DNA from: an uncultured Bacteroidales bacterium
GTDB lineage: Bacteria; Bacteroidota; Bacteroidia; Bacteroidales; G3-4614
Reading direction: 5' to 3'
NCBI GenBank assembly: GCA_949297125.1
Contig: CASFRS010000019.1
Span: 1 to 64,000, forward strand
DNA: 64,000 nt
How positions within the stretch are numbered: position 1 is the stretch's first letter; the number at the start of each line of letters is the position of its first letter. Both the position numbers and the translations under genes were made by a program. This document shows positions 34,593-43,837 of this stretch, piece after piece. Below the pieces are notes generated by a model, which worked only from the letters and a program-made list of their open reading frames with translations, did not search any database and was not told the DNA's origin.

Positions 34593-36449
34593 TCAGTCTG
34601 TTTTTATAATGCGGAATTGCCGCACTTTTATCCAGGAATCCTGTTGGGCCGATGTAACTGTCAGTTCGTAATTCCCGGCATCCAGATAGAGTTTTCCCAT
34701 ATCCTGCCATTCATATGTGGCATGTCCGCCGGGGGTAACGCTGTTGTTGCCGGTCAGGGTGAAGGTTTTTGCACTGCCTGAAACCTTGTTGAACTGGAAC
34801 GTAACCGTACCGTTGAAAAATGCAGCCAGTTCCGAACTGATCTCATATTCCCCGTCATTGGGAACCGTAAGCCTGAATTTTATAGCCCTTCCGCTGTACC
34901 AGCAAAGGGCGGGTTTCTCTTCCCATTCATTTATCAGGTAGGAGCCTGTGGTTTTTGCGGCCAGGGCGTCCAGATAAAGCGTCCCGTTTATAAAGCGAGC
35001 CCCTTCATCCAGTACCGGTTCGGCCAAAAACGAAATCTTCAACGTGCTGCACATTTTATGCGGTGCAGTCTGCGGCAGTCCGGTTATCCTCAAACCTATT
35101 CCGGATATGCTTTCAACCGCAGGCTTGATATTCGGGGCCGAAGGAAAAGAAACTTCAACCTCGTTCTCCTGATTCATAATGCCCGGAATCCACAGTTCTC
35201 CGTTTTTGTCCCAGTAGAATATATGATAGTACATATTTTGTCTGCCATTTAATTTGCGGAAAGTGGTAGGACCGTACGGCAGGTTGTAGCTGAACGGGCT
35301 TTTCACGGTCCCGTGTGCCGATTCGTCATTGTATTTCATCCACCCGGCCAGATCTTCCAGAACCTCAACTGTCTCGGCCGGAATGCTTCCGTCTCCCTTG
35401 GGCCCGACATTAAGCAGCAGATTGCACCCGAGTTTCTGGGCTTTCAGCAATGTGTACAATACATAGGGCGATTCTTTCCAGTCCAAATCGAACTTGCTGT
35501 ATCCCCATGTCCCGTTTAAGGTCATGCAGAGTTCGGAGTTCTCTTTTACAAGTTCTTCGTTTATCGTCTGTTCGGGAGTTTCAAAGTCGCCTCCGTACCC
35601 TATCCCCGGGGCCAGCCTGTCGTTCTGTATTATATTGTATCCCTGTGAGCGGATTATTTCGTCGCAACGACGTGCAAACTCCGCATTGTTGTTGTTCGGG
35701 CCGTCCCACCAGAAAATATCGGGCTTATAATTCTCCAGCAGTTCCGTAATCATGGGATATGTGTAGTTCTTCATATACGCTTCCTGCTGTTCAAGGGTAT
35801 AGCTGCCCCCTTCAACCATTTCGGCAACAGGCTCGGGCGCTCCTTCGAGCATCCAGTCGCGGAACTGCGAAAAATAAATCCCGAATCTCAGTCCTGCGGC
35901 GCGTGCCGCATTTGCAACCGGCATTATAAGGTCGTTGTTCCACCTGCTTCCGGCTGGCGATTTTGTGATGTTCCAGTCGGATGCGCTGCTGTTCCATAGG
36001 CAGAAACTGTCGTGATGCTTGCTTGTAAGGACAACATACCGCATACCTGCATTTTTTGCAAGAGATACTATATATTGCGGGTCGAAGTTGTTTGCCATGA
36101 ATTCCGTAGCAAACTCCTTGTATGTCTCTTTAGGAATCAGGGCCTCTTTCATAATCCACTCCGCACCGGCACCCGCACCTTTTTTTGTGGCATCGGGGGT
36201 ATTGGTTTGCGAGAGAGTTTCAAAATGTTCATAATTCCCGTATATGTCGTTCCCTATATATTCACCCCCAAGTACGGAATATATGCCGTAGTGTATGAAT
36301 AAGCCGAAGCGCGCCTCTTGCCACCAGTCGCTGTCGCTTTGTGTCGTGTTGTTACCTTCGGGGGAAGAAGGATTGGTAGAAAGTTCGTCATCCTTGCATG
36401 AGTACAGACACAGGAATGACAGCAAAATAAGATAAAGTTTTGATTTCAT
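34593..36449 (-). CDS. Alpha-L-fucosidase, glycoside hydrolase family 29, lipoprotein
   Basis: A lipobox (LCLYSC, Cys18) anchors the 618-residue protein to a membrane. The GH29 barrel spans about 40-400: RFGLFIHYGIYSVLGGEY, YVVLTSKHHDSFCLW, LRFGIYFSQFRDW, then DIFWWDGP with the nucleophile Asp, and LLLNVGPKGDGSIP. A C-terminal beta-sandwich (about 490-618) with VPNDGEYEISSELAAFF and LDAGNYELTV looks like a carbohydrate-binding module. It releases fucose from host or plant glycans. No SusC/SusD pair is nearby, so it is not a full utilisation locus. The upstream leader is unusual. Confidence 0.92.
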   Translation of the reverse strand: MKSKLYLILLSFLCLYSCKDDELSTNPSSPEGNNTTQSDSDWWQEARFGLFIHYGIYSVLGGEYIGNDIYGNYEHFETLSQTNTPDATKKGAGAGAEWIMKEALIPKETYKEFATEFMANNFDPQYIVSLAKNAGMRYVVLTSKHHDSFCLWNSSASDWNITKSPAGSRWNNDLIMPVANAARAAGLRFGIYFSQFRDWMLEGAPEPVAEMVEGGSYTLEQQEAYMKNYTYPMITELLENYKPDIFWWDGPNNNNAEFARRCDEIIRSQGYNIIQNDRLAPGIGYGGDFETPEQTINEELVKENSELCMTLNGTWGYSKFDLDWKESPYVLYTLLKAQKLGCNLLLNVGPKGDGSIPAETVEVLEDLAGWMKYNDESAHGTVKSPFSYNLPYGPTTFRKLNGRQNMYYHIFYWDKNGELWIPGIMNQENEVEVSFPSAPNIKPAVESISGIGLRITGLPQTAPHKMCSTLKISFLAEPVLDEGARFINGTLYLDALAAKTTGSYLINEWEEKPALCWYSGRAIKFRLTVPNDGEYEISSELAAFFNGTVTFQFNKVSGSAKTFTLTGNNSVTPGGHATYEWQDMGKLYLDAGNYELTVTSAQQDSWIKVRQFRIIKTD

Positions 36450-36690
36450 GTTGGCGATTTTAACGATCCTTATATGCGGCTAATAAGGATATAAAAAAAA
36501 CGGTGGCCGCATTCTGTGCACACTCGTTAGGTATCGCCAAACACCTGTATATACACACAGAATACAGCTCACCGTAAGCGAGCTGATCCTGTGCCTTGTA
36601 TATACCCTTGATAATTTGGCGATTTCAACGAGTGTAAGGCACACTCCCATTATTATGTCCTGTCTCCGAGAGACTCTGCAAATATACGCA
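36450..36690 (-). promoter_or_regulatory. Structured leader of the fucosidase gene with three related 16-17 base segments
   Basis: A minus-strand -7 box TATATTTG lies at 36686-36679. The leader of about 220 bases contains segment A (36631-36616), its complement B (36540-36524) and C (36466-36451), which has the same sense as A and ends one base before the start codon. B can pair with A (a long hairpin extended by GUAUAUAC pairs) or with C, so pairing is mutually exclusive. A 56-codon open frame (36650-36480, starting MGVCLTLVEIAKL) runs through A and B and stops 30 bases before the gene. A T8 run follows B. The layout suggests translational or transcriptional switching; an alternative is an inserted inverted-repeat element. 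Confidence 0.5.
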
Positions 36691-37000
36691 AAATCAGTAA
36701 ACAAACGTGTAAATAAGGTGCGTTTTTTGGAAGGAGAGTATTTTGCGTTTGCAGCAGGTGTTCAATGTAGAGGTTCGTACGGTTTCAAATACGCCCGGAA
36801 TTCGGGCGATACTCCTGCGGGTTGATATATTCACGATTGCGGATAGTATATCCGGAATATGGCGGTTTCGGCTGAAATTGCAAGGCCGTATGGGAAATGT
36901 AACGAATAAGTTTGACTGAACCGGGAAAGAAGGTCTTGCGTCCGCCCGTGCCGTTGTTCCCGGCCAGTGCGCAGGCGCGGCTTGCGTATAGTTGCAGAAC
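36691..37000. other. Gene-free spacer between the fucosidase promoter and yebC
   Basis: No gene is visible in these 310 bases. Confidence 0.4.
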
Positions 37001-37032
37001 GGCCACAGACGGGGATTCGCCCGTTTGTGGCC
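37001..37032 (-). terminator. Hairpin after yebC
   Basis: A stem of 13 positions with one G-T pair (37001-37013 with 37020-37032) lies about 40 bases beyond the yebC stop. There is no T-run. Confidence 0.45.
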
Positions 37033-37073
37033 GCAGGTATTATAATAGCTTTGTTTTGAGGGGTGTGTGCGTA

Positions 37074-37802
37074 TTATTCCGCGTCCTCCTCCTCTTTCAT
37101 GTTGTGGAATACGTTCTGGACATCTTCGTCGTCTTCAAAACGCTCTATCAGTTTCTCGATATGTTCGCGCTGTTCGGGTGTTACCTCTTTTGTGTCGTTG
37201 GGAATACGCTCAAATTCCGCGCTCATTATTTCAAAACCGTTTTCCTCAAGGTATTTCTGTATGTTGTTGAACTCCTCGAAAGGTCCGTATATTATAACTT
37301 CTCCTTCATCGGCATCCATTTCATCTACACCGAAGTCGATAAGTTCCAGTTCCAGATCGTCCAGGGAAACTCCTTCTTTCTCTTTTATCTTGAAGACGCA
37401 CTTGTGCTCAAAAAGAAAATCGAGCGACCCTGTTGTCCCTAACGAGCCTCCGGCCTTGTTGAAATAGCTGCGCACGTTGGCAACCGTACGGGTAGTGTTG
37501 TCCGTTGCCGTTTCCACTACTATGGCTATGCCGTAAGGCGCATACCCTTCATATACAACTTCCTTGTAGTTCGCTTCATCTTTCGACGTTGCCTTCTTTA
37601 TTGCGCGTTCTACGTTTTCCTTGGGCATGTTGGCCGCTTTGGCGTTCTGTATAAGTACGCGCAGACGGGAGTTTGCGTCGGGATCGGGGCCTCCGGCCTT
37701 TACGGCAATGGTTATCTCTTTACCTATTTTGGTAAATGTCCTCGACATGTTCCCCCAGCGTTTCAGCTTGCGCGCCTTGCGGTATTCAAATGCTCTTCCC
37801 AT
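37074..37802 (-). CDS. yebC: YebC/PmpR-family protein
   Basis: The 242-residue protein has the family start MGRAFEYRKARKLKRWGNMSRTFTKIGKEI, then AVKAGGPDPDANSRLRVLIQNAKAANMPKENVERAIKKA, and an acidic C-terminus. YebC proteins were first called transcriptional regulators; recent work on the family points to a role in relieving ribosome stalling at prolines. It starts 24 bases after the pheT stop codon and is probably co-transcribed with pheT. Confidence 0.93.
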   Translation of the reverse strand: MGRAFEYRKARKLKRWGNMSRTFTKIGKEITIAVKAGGPDPDANSRLRVLIQNAKAANMPKENVERAIKKATSKDEANYKEVVYEGYAPYGIAIVVETATDNTTRTVANVRSYFNKAGGSLGTTGSLDFLFEHKCVFKIKEKEGVSLDDLELELIDFGVDEMDADEGEVIIYGPFEEFNNIQKYLEENGFEIMSAEFERIPNDTKEVTPEQREHIEKLIERFEDDEDVQNVFHNMKEEEDAE

Positions 37803-37826
37803 AATCCTATGCTATAAATTTTTCGT

Positions 37827-40295
37827 TTATCTTAATTTTGCCCCCAGCTTGTTCTGGAGATTTTCTGTTATCTTGTTCATTATGGCGTCTATCTGCTTGT
37901 CGTTGAGTGTTTTCTCGCTGTCTTGCAGGATGAACGATACTGCGTATGACTTTTTGCCCTTTTCCAGGTTCTTCCCTTCGTATACGTCGAACAGGGAGAC
38001 CGATTTTAAAAGTTTCCGCTCGCTCTGTTTGGCAATGGCTTCTATTTCGGAGAATTTCACATTGCAGTCTACCAGCAGGGCCAGGTCTCTTTTTACGGGA
38101 GGGAATTTCGACAGGTCGGCAAAGCTTGTCTTGTTTTTGCCGGCCTCTCTCGATACCTGCGTAAAGTTGAATTCAGCGAAATAGACTTCGTTCTCTATAT
38201 CGAACATCCTGAGGATATTCCGGCTTACGATTCCCATTTTCCCGAGCAGTTTCCCGGAGTGTGTCCTGTAAACGAGTGCTGCCGGGAAGACATCGTCCGA
38301 TACCTGCTCCTCGGTATATTTCCCTTTGGGCATTCCCATTCTCGCAAGCATGTTTTCCACATGCCCTTTCAACGTATAGACGCTCGTGTAGCTTTCGGGG
38401 TGCGCCCAGCTTCCCGAGAACTCTTTGCCCGTTACCCACATGCCAAGCCTGTACTCTTCTTTGAAAGATGCCAGCAGGCCGCCTTTTTCCGTGTCAGCAT
38501 CGGGATTGAACGCGTAGCAGTTCCCGAACTCGTAAAACTTCAAATCTGCCAGTTTGCGGTTTATGTTTCTCGATATGCTTTCAAGGCCTCCGAACAGCAG
38601 GGTCTGCCGCAGTACGCCGAGGTCCGAACTGAGCGGGTTCATTACCGTAACGCACCGGGTTGCCGGCCATGAGGCAAGTTGCGCGTAATATGAGGTTTTG
38701 GTAAGCGAGTTGTTCATTATTTCATTGAACCCGCAGCCGGTAAGCTGTTCGGCTATCGTGTTGTAGCGTTCATGGGTTTCATCGGCGAACGACTTGTTGG
38801 ACAGGTTTGAATGTACGCTGTCCGTAACTTCCACGTTGTTGTATCCGTATATGCGGAGAATATCCTCTATGACATCCGCATCGCGGCGTACATCTATGCG
38901 GTAAGTCGGGACGAGCAGCTGCATTACGCCGTCCTTTTCATCGGCGATTTCTATTTCGAGCGATGCAAGTATGCTCCTCACCGTCTCTTCGGGAATCTCT
39001 TTGCCTATAAGCGAATTGATTCTGTCGAAACCGAGCGTAACCGGATAGCGTTCGGCAGGCGACGGGTATATGTCCGTAATATCTCCGGTAATTTCGCCGC
39101 CGGCAAGTTCCTTTACAAGCAGTGCGGCCCTTTTCAGCACATATACCGCGTTGTTCGGGTCTATGCCTCTCTCGAAACGGAACGAAGCATCGGTATTGAG
39201 CCCGTGCCGGCGCGCGGTTTTGCGTATCCACGTGGGGTTGAAGCAGGCCGATTCGAGAAATACGTCCTTCGTCTTTTCGGTAACTCCCGATTTCAACCCT
39301 CCGAAAACACCGGCTATGCACATTCCCTCGCTATCGTCGCATATCATAAGGTCCTTTTCCGAGAGAGTCCTTTCCACTCCGTCCAAAGTAATGAACTTGC
39401 TTCCCTCGGGCAAGGTCTTTACATTGACTGTCTCCCCGCCTATGTGCGCAATATCGAAACAGTGCAGCGGCTGTCCTGTTTCGTGCAGGATATAGTTGGT
39501 TATGTCAACCACGTTGTTTATGGGGCGCAACCCTATTGCCGTAAGGCGCTGCTTCATCCAGTCCGGGCTCTCCTTTACGGTAACGTTGCGTATGGTCAGA
39601 CCGCAGTACCGGGGTGCGCCTTCGGTACATTCCACGTTAACCTTTACGCTTTTGCCGTCGGGAACATCGCTTTTGAAGCCCTCCACGCCAGGCCTTCTCA
39701 GGACGGCATCGTAACCGTTCTGTTTCAGATACGCCGCAAGATCCCTTGCCACTCCGTAGTGCGAAGCCGCATCTATTCTGTTAGGCGTAATATCCACCTC
39801 AATTACGTAGTCGCTTTTCAGGTTGTAGTATTCGGCGGCCGGCGTGCCGGGGGCAGGTGTGTCTTCGAGCACTATTATCCCGTCGTGGCTCGTGCCTATC
39901 CCTATTTCGTCTTCGGCGCAAATCATCCCGAACGATTCTTCGCCGCGTATTTTCGATTTCTTTATCGTAAAGCTTTCATCGCCCGAATAAAGCACCGTGC
40001 CTACCGTGGCTACTATCACATACTGTCCGGCAGCTACATTAGGCGCGCCGCAGACAATCTGCACGGGTTCGCCCGTCCCCAAATCAACGGTGGTGATATG
40101 CAGGTGGTCGGAATTGGGGTGGTCCTTGCAGGTGAGCACCTTGCCGGTAACAACCCCTTTAAGTCCGCCTTTTATCGACTGGACCTCTTCCACGCCTCCG
40201 GTTTCAAGGCCTATGGAAGTGAGGGCGTCGGCCGTTTGCCACGGCGTAAGCGGTATGTCTATAAAATCTTTGAGCCAGTTGTAAGATATGTTCAT
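37827..40295 (-). CDS. pheT: Phenylalanyl-tRNA synthetase beta subunit
   Basis: The 822-residue protein carries the PheT domains in order: N-terminal WLKDFIDIPLTP, an EMAP/tRNA-binding domain with HPNSDHLHITTVDLG, the B3/B4 editing domain, B5 (GFDRINSLIGKEI), the catalytic-like core (NPLSSDLGVLRQTLLFGGLESISRN) and the FDX anticodon-binding domain (FPPVKRDLALLVD) at the C-terminus. It pairs with PheS, which is not in the window. The ATG at 40295 is used; a TTG four codons upstream is not. A promoter (CAAA 40439-40442, CAAAGGTA 40413-40420 on the plus strand, 18 bases apart) lies upstream. Confidence 0.97.
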   Translation of the reverse strand: MNISYNWLKDFIDIPLTPWQTADALTSIGLETGGVEEVQSIKGGLKGVVTGKVLTCKDHPNSDHLHITTVDLGTGEPVQIVCGAPNVAAGQYVIVATVGTVLYSGDESFTIKKSKIRGEESFGMICAEDEIGIGTSHDGIIVLEDTPAPGTPAAEYYNLKSDYVIEVDITPNRIDAASHYGVARDLAAYLKQNGYDAVLRRPGVEGFKSDVPDGKSVKVNVECTEGAPRYCGLTIRNVTVKESPDWMKQRLTAIGLRPINNVVDITNYILHETGQPLHCFDIAHIGGETVNVKTLPEGSKFITLDGVERTLSEKDLMICDDSEGMCIAGVFGGLKSGVTEKTKDVFLESACFNPTWIRKTARRHGLNTDASFRFERGIDPNNAVYVLKRAALLVKELAGGEITGDITDIYPSPAERYPVTLGFDRINSLIGKEIPEETVRSILASLEIEIADEKDGVMQLLVPTYRIDVRRDADVIEDILRIYGYNNVEVTDSVHSNLSNKSFADETHERYNTIAEQLTGCGFNEIMNNSLTKTSYYAQLASWPATRCVTVMNPLSSDLGVLRQTLLFGGLESISRNINRKLADLKFYEFGNCYAFNPDADTEKGGLLASFKEEYRLGMWVTGKEFSGSWAHPESYTSVYTLKGHVENMLARMGMPKGKYTEEQVSDDVFPAALVYRTHSGKLLGKMGIVSRNILRMFDIENEVYFAEFNFTQVSREAGKNKTSFADLSKFPPVKRDLALLVDCNVKFSEIEAIAKQSERKLLKSVSLFDVYEGKNLEKGKKSYAVSFILQDSEKTLNDKQIDAIMNKITENLQNKLGAKLR

Positions 40296-40486
40296 AGTTG
40301 CAGTCAATTTATGCCCGGAAAATATGGCGGCATGCAGGCGGAGATACGGGAATGGACCGGCTTCCGCCCGTCATCTGTCCGTTTTGCCGGGGCCGTTTTT
40401 GAAAAGCACCGGCAAAGGTAATAAGATTATTTTTGTTACAAAAGGGAAAACCTGCAAAACTGCACGGAGATTTAGCAGGCCTGCCG

Positions 40487-41392
40487 CTATTGCGTTATCT
40501 TGCTGAATCTGGCCGGTATGGGCGATTCAAAAGCCATTTCGCGGCGTGTTACGGGGTGTACGAACTGCAACCGGTAGGCATGCAGCGCAAGACGTCCGGC
40601 AGGATTGTCGTGCGAACCGTACCTCCTGTCCCCGGCTATGGGGTGTCCGCTCTCGGCGAGGTGTACGCGTATCTGGTTCTTGCGTCCCGTTTCAAGCTGC
40701 AGCGACAGCAGCGAGTATTTCCCGTTGGTTTTCAGGGTCTCGTATCTTGTGCAGGCATAGCGTCCCTTCTGCGGGTCATTTGTGGAATAGACCTGGTGGG
40801 CGCTGTTCTCGGCAAGGTATGACGTTATTTCTCCTGCTTCCGGTTCCATGCCGCCGGCTATTACCGCCGCGTAACGGCGGTCTGTAACGAGTTCGTTCCA
40901 CGAACGTTGCAGCATGGACTGTATCTTTTCCGACTTTGCATACATTAGCAGCCCCGAGGTGTCCCTGTCGAGACGGTGCACGACGAAGAGTTTCGCGGCG
41001 GGGTCGTTTTCCTTCAGGTAATCGCTCAGTATCCTGAATGCCGTCTTGTCCCTTATCTTGTCGGTCGCTACCGAAAGGAGTCCGTACCCTTTGTCCACTA
41101 CCAGCAGGTATTCGTCTTCAAACACAATCTTCAACCGCGGGTGCGTCAGCCGCCCGAACCCCTTTTCGAGGTTTATCAGTATTTCGTCGCCCCGGTTTAC
41201 GGGGGTGTCGTATGCCGTTACCGGAATGCCGTTGACGGTTACCTGCCTGTGCGACAGCCATGACTTTACGGTTGTCCTGCTGCAATCGGGATATTGCGCT
41301 ACCAGGTATTTCCGCAGAGTGTCTTCGGTTTGTGCAACCGATACCCGGGTCTTTTGTCTCTTGTTTGCGGAAGGCTTGTGTTTTATTCGCAT
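40487..41392 (-). CDS. RluA-family pseudouridine synthase
   Basis: An N-terminal S4-like RNA-binding domain (about 20-75, with TVKSWLSHRQVTVNG) precedes the catalytic domain. The active-site motif is HRLDRDTSGLLMYAK with the nucleophile Asp, followed by LETGRKNQIRVHLAESGHPIAGDRRYG and LHAYRLQFVHPVT. It isomerises uridine to pseudouridine in rRNA or tRNA; RluA, RluC and RluD types cannot be separated safely from the sequence alone. A minus-strand -7 box TACATTTG lies at 41456-41449. Confidence 0.92.
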   Translation of the reverse strand: MRIKHKPSANKRQKTRVSVAQTEDTLRKYLVAQYPDCSRTTVKSWLSHRQVTVNGIPVTAYDTPVNRGDEILINLEKGFGRLTHPRLKIVFEDEYLLVVDKGYGLLSVATDKIRDKTAFRILSDYLKENDPAAKLFVVHRLDRDTSGLLMYAKSEKIQSMLQRSWNELVTDRRYAAVIAGGMEPEAGEITSYLAENSAHQVYSTNDPQKGRYACTRYETLKTNGKYSLLSLQLETGRKNQIRVHLAESGHPIAGDRRYGSHDNPAGRLALHAYRLQFVHPVTRREMAFESPIPARFSKITQ

Positions 41393-41532
41393 AATGGATT
41401 CTGCATCTGTTTACGTTACGGCAGGGACAAACAGTCTGTTTCCCGGTGCAAATGTACAAACATGCGGCGAAAAGACGCGTGTTCAGCAAAATAAATATTT
41501 GCTTTGCGGCGCGGGTAAAAATCAATTTGCAG

Positions 41533-41563
41533 TTGCCGCATATGTAAAATAATATTATCTTTG
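41533..41563 (+). promoter_or_regulatory. Promoter of psd-pssA
   Basis: TTG (41533-41535), 20 bases and TATCTTTG (41556-41563) match the Bacteroidetes consensus. Confidence 0.65.
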
Positions 41564-41694
41564 CTGTTTGAACGGCGGGGGGAGGCTGTGTCCGGTATGG
41601 CTGAACCGGAAACTTCTGTTTTTCAAGTTGCTTCCGCTCCTGCCCGTATAGTCTTTTTATCCTTAATTTGCAAAATAATAAGAGATTCCTTAAA

Positions 41695-42372
41695 ATGAAG
41701 ATGAAGATTCATCAGGAAGGACGCGAAATACTGCTTGTGGTTTTTGCCGTATTGGCGGTTGTGAATATACTTTCGTATTACTTTATAGAGCCCCGGTGGG
41801 TCTTTTCGCTGATATTGGCCGCATCGGTAATATTTTATCTTGTAATAGCCAACTTTTTCCGTTCGCCCCGCAGGGTATACCGGGGTAACTTCGACAAGAA
41901 CGTAAGCGTAATAGCCCCCGCCGACGGCAAGGTGGTTGCATTGGAGGAAGTTATGGAAAACGAGTTCTTTCACGAAAAGAGATTGCAGCTTTCCATTTTC
42001 ATGAACCTGTTCAATGTACATGCGAACTGGTTTCCGGTAGAAGGGGAAGTCGTGCATGTGAGCCATCAGGACGGCCGTTTCCAGTCGGCGTTCCTCCCGA
42101 AATCGAGTACCGAGAACGAACGCTCCACCGTGGTAATAAAGACGCCAGGAGGAGAAAACGTGCTGATGCGGCAGATTGCAGGGGCCATGGCGCGCAGGAT
42201 TGTAACCTATGCCGAGCCCGGCGACAGTTGCAGCATAAACGAGCATATGGGCTTTATAAAGTTCGGTTCGAGGGTGGACCTCTTCCTGCCGATAGGGACC
42301 AGGGTCTACGTGAAACTCGGCGACAGGACGACGGGCGGCATGACGCATGTGGCCGATTTGCCCGTTGAATGA
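41695..42372 (+). CDS. psd: Phosphatidylserine decarboxylase, short form
   Basis: The 225-residue protein has two N-terminal hydrophobic helices, NFFRSPRRVYRG, VIAPADGKVVALEEV and IFMNLFNVHANWFPVEG. The self-processing site is FGSRVDLFLP near the C-terminus, where the Gly-Ser bond is cut to make the pyruvoyl group. It decarboxylates phosphatidylserine to phosphatidylethanolamine at the inner membrane. It is directly followed by pssA, which makes its substrate. The ATG at 41695 is preferred. Confidence 0.93.
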   Translation: MKMKIHQEGREILLVVFAVLAVVNILSYYFIEPRWVFSLILAASVIFYLVIANFFRSPRRVYRGNFDKNVSVIAPADGKVVALEEVMENEFFHEKRLQLSIFMNLFNVHANWFPVEGEVVHVSHQDGRFQSAFLPKSSTENERSTVVIKTPGGENVLMRQIAGAMARRIVTYAEPGDSCSINEHMGFIKFGSRVDLFLPIGTRVYVKLGDRTTGGMTHVADLPVE

Positions 42373-42401
42373 ATTCATCAGACCATTAAAAGCAGAAGCA
42401 T

Positions 42402-43115
42402 ATGAAAAAACATATTCCGAATTTCATAACCTGCCTGAATCTGTTGTGCGGGTGTCTGGCATGTATTACCGCTTTTGAAGGGATAATGGGCGGGGAGCAC
42501 AAGGTTTTCATAGCGGCACTGTTCATATGCGCTGCGGCGGTGTTCGATTTTCTGGACGGTTTCGCTGCCCGCATGCTGAAGGCCTACTCTCCCATGGGAA
42601 AAGAACTCGACTCGTTGTCCGACCTTGTCAGTTTCGGGCTGGCCCCCGGATTGATATCGTATATCTTTGCCAGCGACCTTGTCCTTACATACAATACGCT
42701 TCCCGCCGGGCGGTATGTCCCGTACCTTGCCCTGCTGATTCCGGTCTTTTCCGCATTGCGGCTGGCCAAGTTCAACATAGACGACAGGCAGACCACATCA
42801 TTCATAGGGTTGCCGGTTCCTGCAAATGCGCTGTTTTGGGTAGGCGTATACTTTTTCGGCATATCGTACGGGCTTGACTATCCATATATATGGATGGTTC
42901 TGGTAATCCTGTTCTCTTACCTTATGGTGTCGGAAATACCCATGTTCTCGCTGAAATTCTCCAATTATTCGTTAAAGGACAATTTCCTGCGTTACCTTAT
43001 AATTCTGGCGGCCGTAGTTTCCGTATCGATATTCGGGCTGGGAGGCTTCGCCCCTGTAATTGTATTGTACATCCTTCTCTCCCTGTTGCAAAATTCTCTC
43101 CATCTGAAGAAATAG
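42402..43115 (+). CDS. pssA: CDP-diacylglycerol-serine O-phosphatidyltransferase
   Basis: The CDP-alcohol phosphatidyltransferase motif is visible as DFLDGFAARMLKAYS then MGKELDSLSD (about residues 47-72), with the spacing of conserved Asp residues that bind metal and CDP-DAG. About six hydrophobic helices follow. The enzyme makes phosphatidylserine, used by Psd encoded 29 bases upstream. Confidence 0.94.
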   Translation: MKKHIPNFITCLNLLCGCLACITAFEGIMGGEHKVFIAALFICAAAVFDFLDGFAARMLKAYSPMGKELDSLSDLVSFGLAPGLISYIFASDLVLTYNTLPAGRYVPYLALLIPVFSALRLAKFNIDDRQTTSFIGLPVPANALFWVGVYFFGISYGLDYPYIWMVLVILFSYLMVSEIPMFSLKFSNYSLKDNFLRYLIILAAVVSVSIFGLGGFAPVIVLYILLSLLQNSLHLKK

Positions 43116-43170
43116 GCACGCATTTTGCATAATTACAGAACAGGTACAGTAATACTATCGTCGGTAAACT

Positions 43171-43437
43171 ATGGCTATCATATATCTGTTGCTTATATTC
43201 ATACTCTTTGTAGTAATAGGGGTATTGTCTATGGCAAGTTCCATAATACGCGGCATGTTCGGCATGGGCAGTTCGGTATTCGGTAAAAAAAGCCGGAACA
43301 GGAAGAGCGGAAATGACGCGTCCGCCAGTGAAACGGTAAGGCCCGCTACGGCATACGAAAGGCGGGGTAAGGTTTTCGGACCTCACGAAGGGGAGTATGT
43401 CGAATTTGAAGAGGTAAAGGAGAACAAGACCGAGTGA
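43171..43437 (+). CDS. DUF4834 small membrane protein
   Basis: The 88-residue protein has one N-terminal transmembrane helix (MAIIYLLLIFILFVVIGVLS) and a short charged tail ending EGEYVEFEEVKENKTE. This is the usual form of DUF4834, a Bacteroidetes family commonly found after pssA. Function is unknown; its position suggests a link to phospholipid synthesis. It lies 55 bases after pssA. Confidence 0.8.
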   Translation: MAIIYLLLIFILFVVIGVLSMASSIIRGMFGMGSSVFGKKSRNRKSGNDASASETVRPATAYERRGKVFGPHEGEYVEFEEVKENKTE

Positions 43438-43576
43438 AAGGCCTCCGTACTGCGCCAATATCCGTTTTTAAGGCATACTTGTTTTCTGCAACTTCCCGAT
43501 ATGCTTCCGGATTTCCCTGCTTTGTCCGCAGAGACTTCTGTCCCGGCATCGGAAAGGAGTTTTAATACGGCCATTG

Positions 43577-43607
43577 TTGCATTATACGAATTTATTTTAT
43601 ACCTTTG
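43577..43607 (+). promoter_or_regulatory. Promoter of the his operon
   Basis: TTG (43577-43579), a 20-base spacer and TACCTTTG (43600-43607) form a near-perfect Bacteroidetes promoter. Transcription should start near 43614, about 50 bases before the leader peptide. Confidence 0.75.
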
Positions 43608-43664
43608 CACGCGGAAAGCCGCAGAAAGTGTGCGGTGAACGGGATAAAGAGAAGAGTTTTGGAC

Positions 43665-43724
43665 ATGACATCGAAAGTACATAACAACGGACATCATCAT
43701 CTTAGCTCACGAATCATGAGGTAA
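43665..43724 (+). CDS. hisL: Histidine operon leader peptide
   Basis: A 19-codon open frame starts at the ATG 43665 and reads MTSKVHNNGHHHLSSRIMR. It has four histidine codons, three in a row at 43692-43700, just before the first arm of the attenuator. Its stop codon lies inside the second arm. Such a peptide is not a functional protein; ribosome position on it reports the level of charged tRNA-His. Confidence 0.85.
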   Translation: MTSKVHNNGHHHLSSRIMR

Positions 43725-43795
43725 GCGTTGTGGCGTACATACGATAACAATATATGAAGAGGCTTACCTTGACAGAACAGGCGAGCCTCTTTTTT
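43701..43795 (+). promoter_or_regulatory. Ribosome-dependent attenuator of the his operon
   Basis: Segment 1 (43701-43709) pairs with segment 2 (43717-43725) except for one G-G mismatch. Segment 2, as AGGTAAGC (43719-43726), pairs perfectly with segment 3 (43762-43769). Segment 3 is also part of the terminator hairpin (43758-43764 with 43784-43790 plus inner CCT/AGG pairs), followed by six T. A ribosome stalled on the His codons would cover segment 1, leaving 2 to pair with 3 and preventing termination. A ribosome reaching the stop codon would cover 2 and allow the terminator. The logic is that of enterobacterial his attenuation. Confidence 0.85.
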
Positions 43796-43837
43796 ATAAA
43801 CCTGCAGAAAATTTATAAACGGAAAAATAAGAATATT

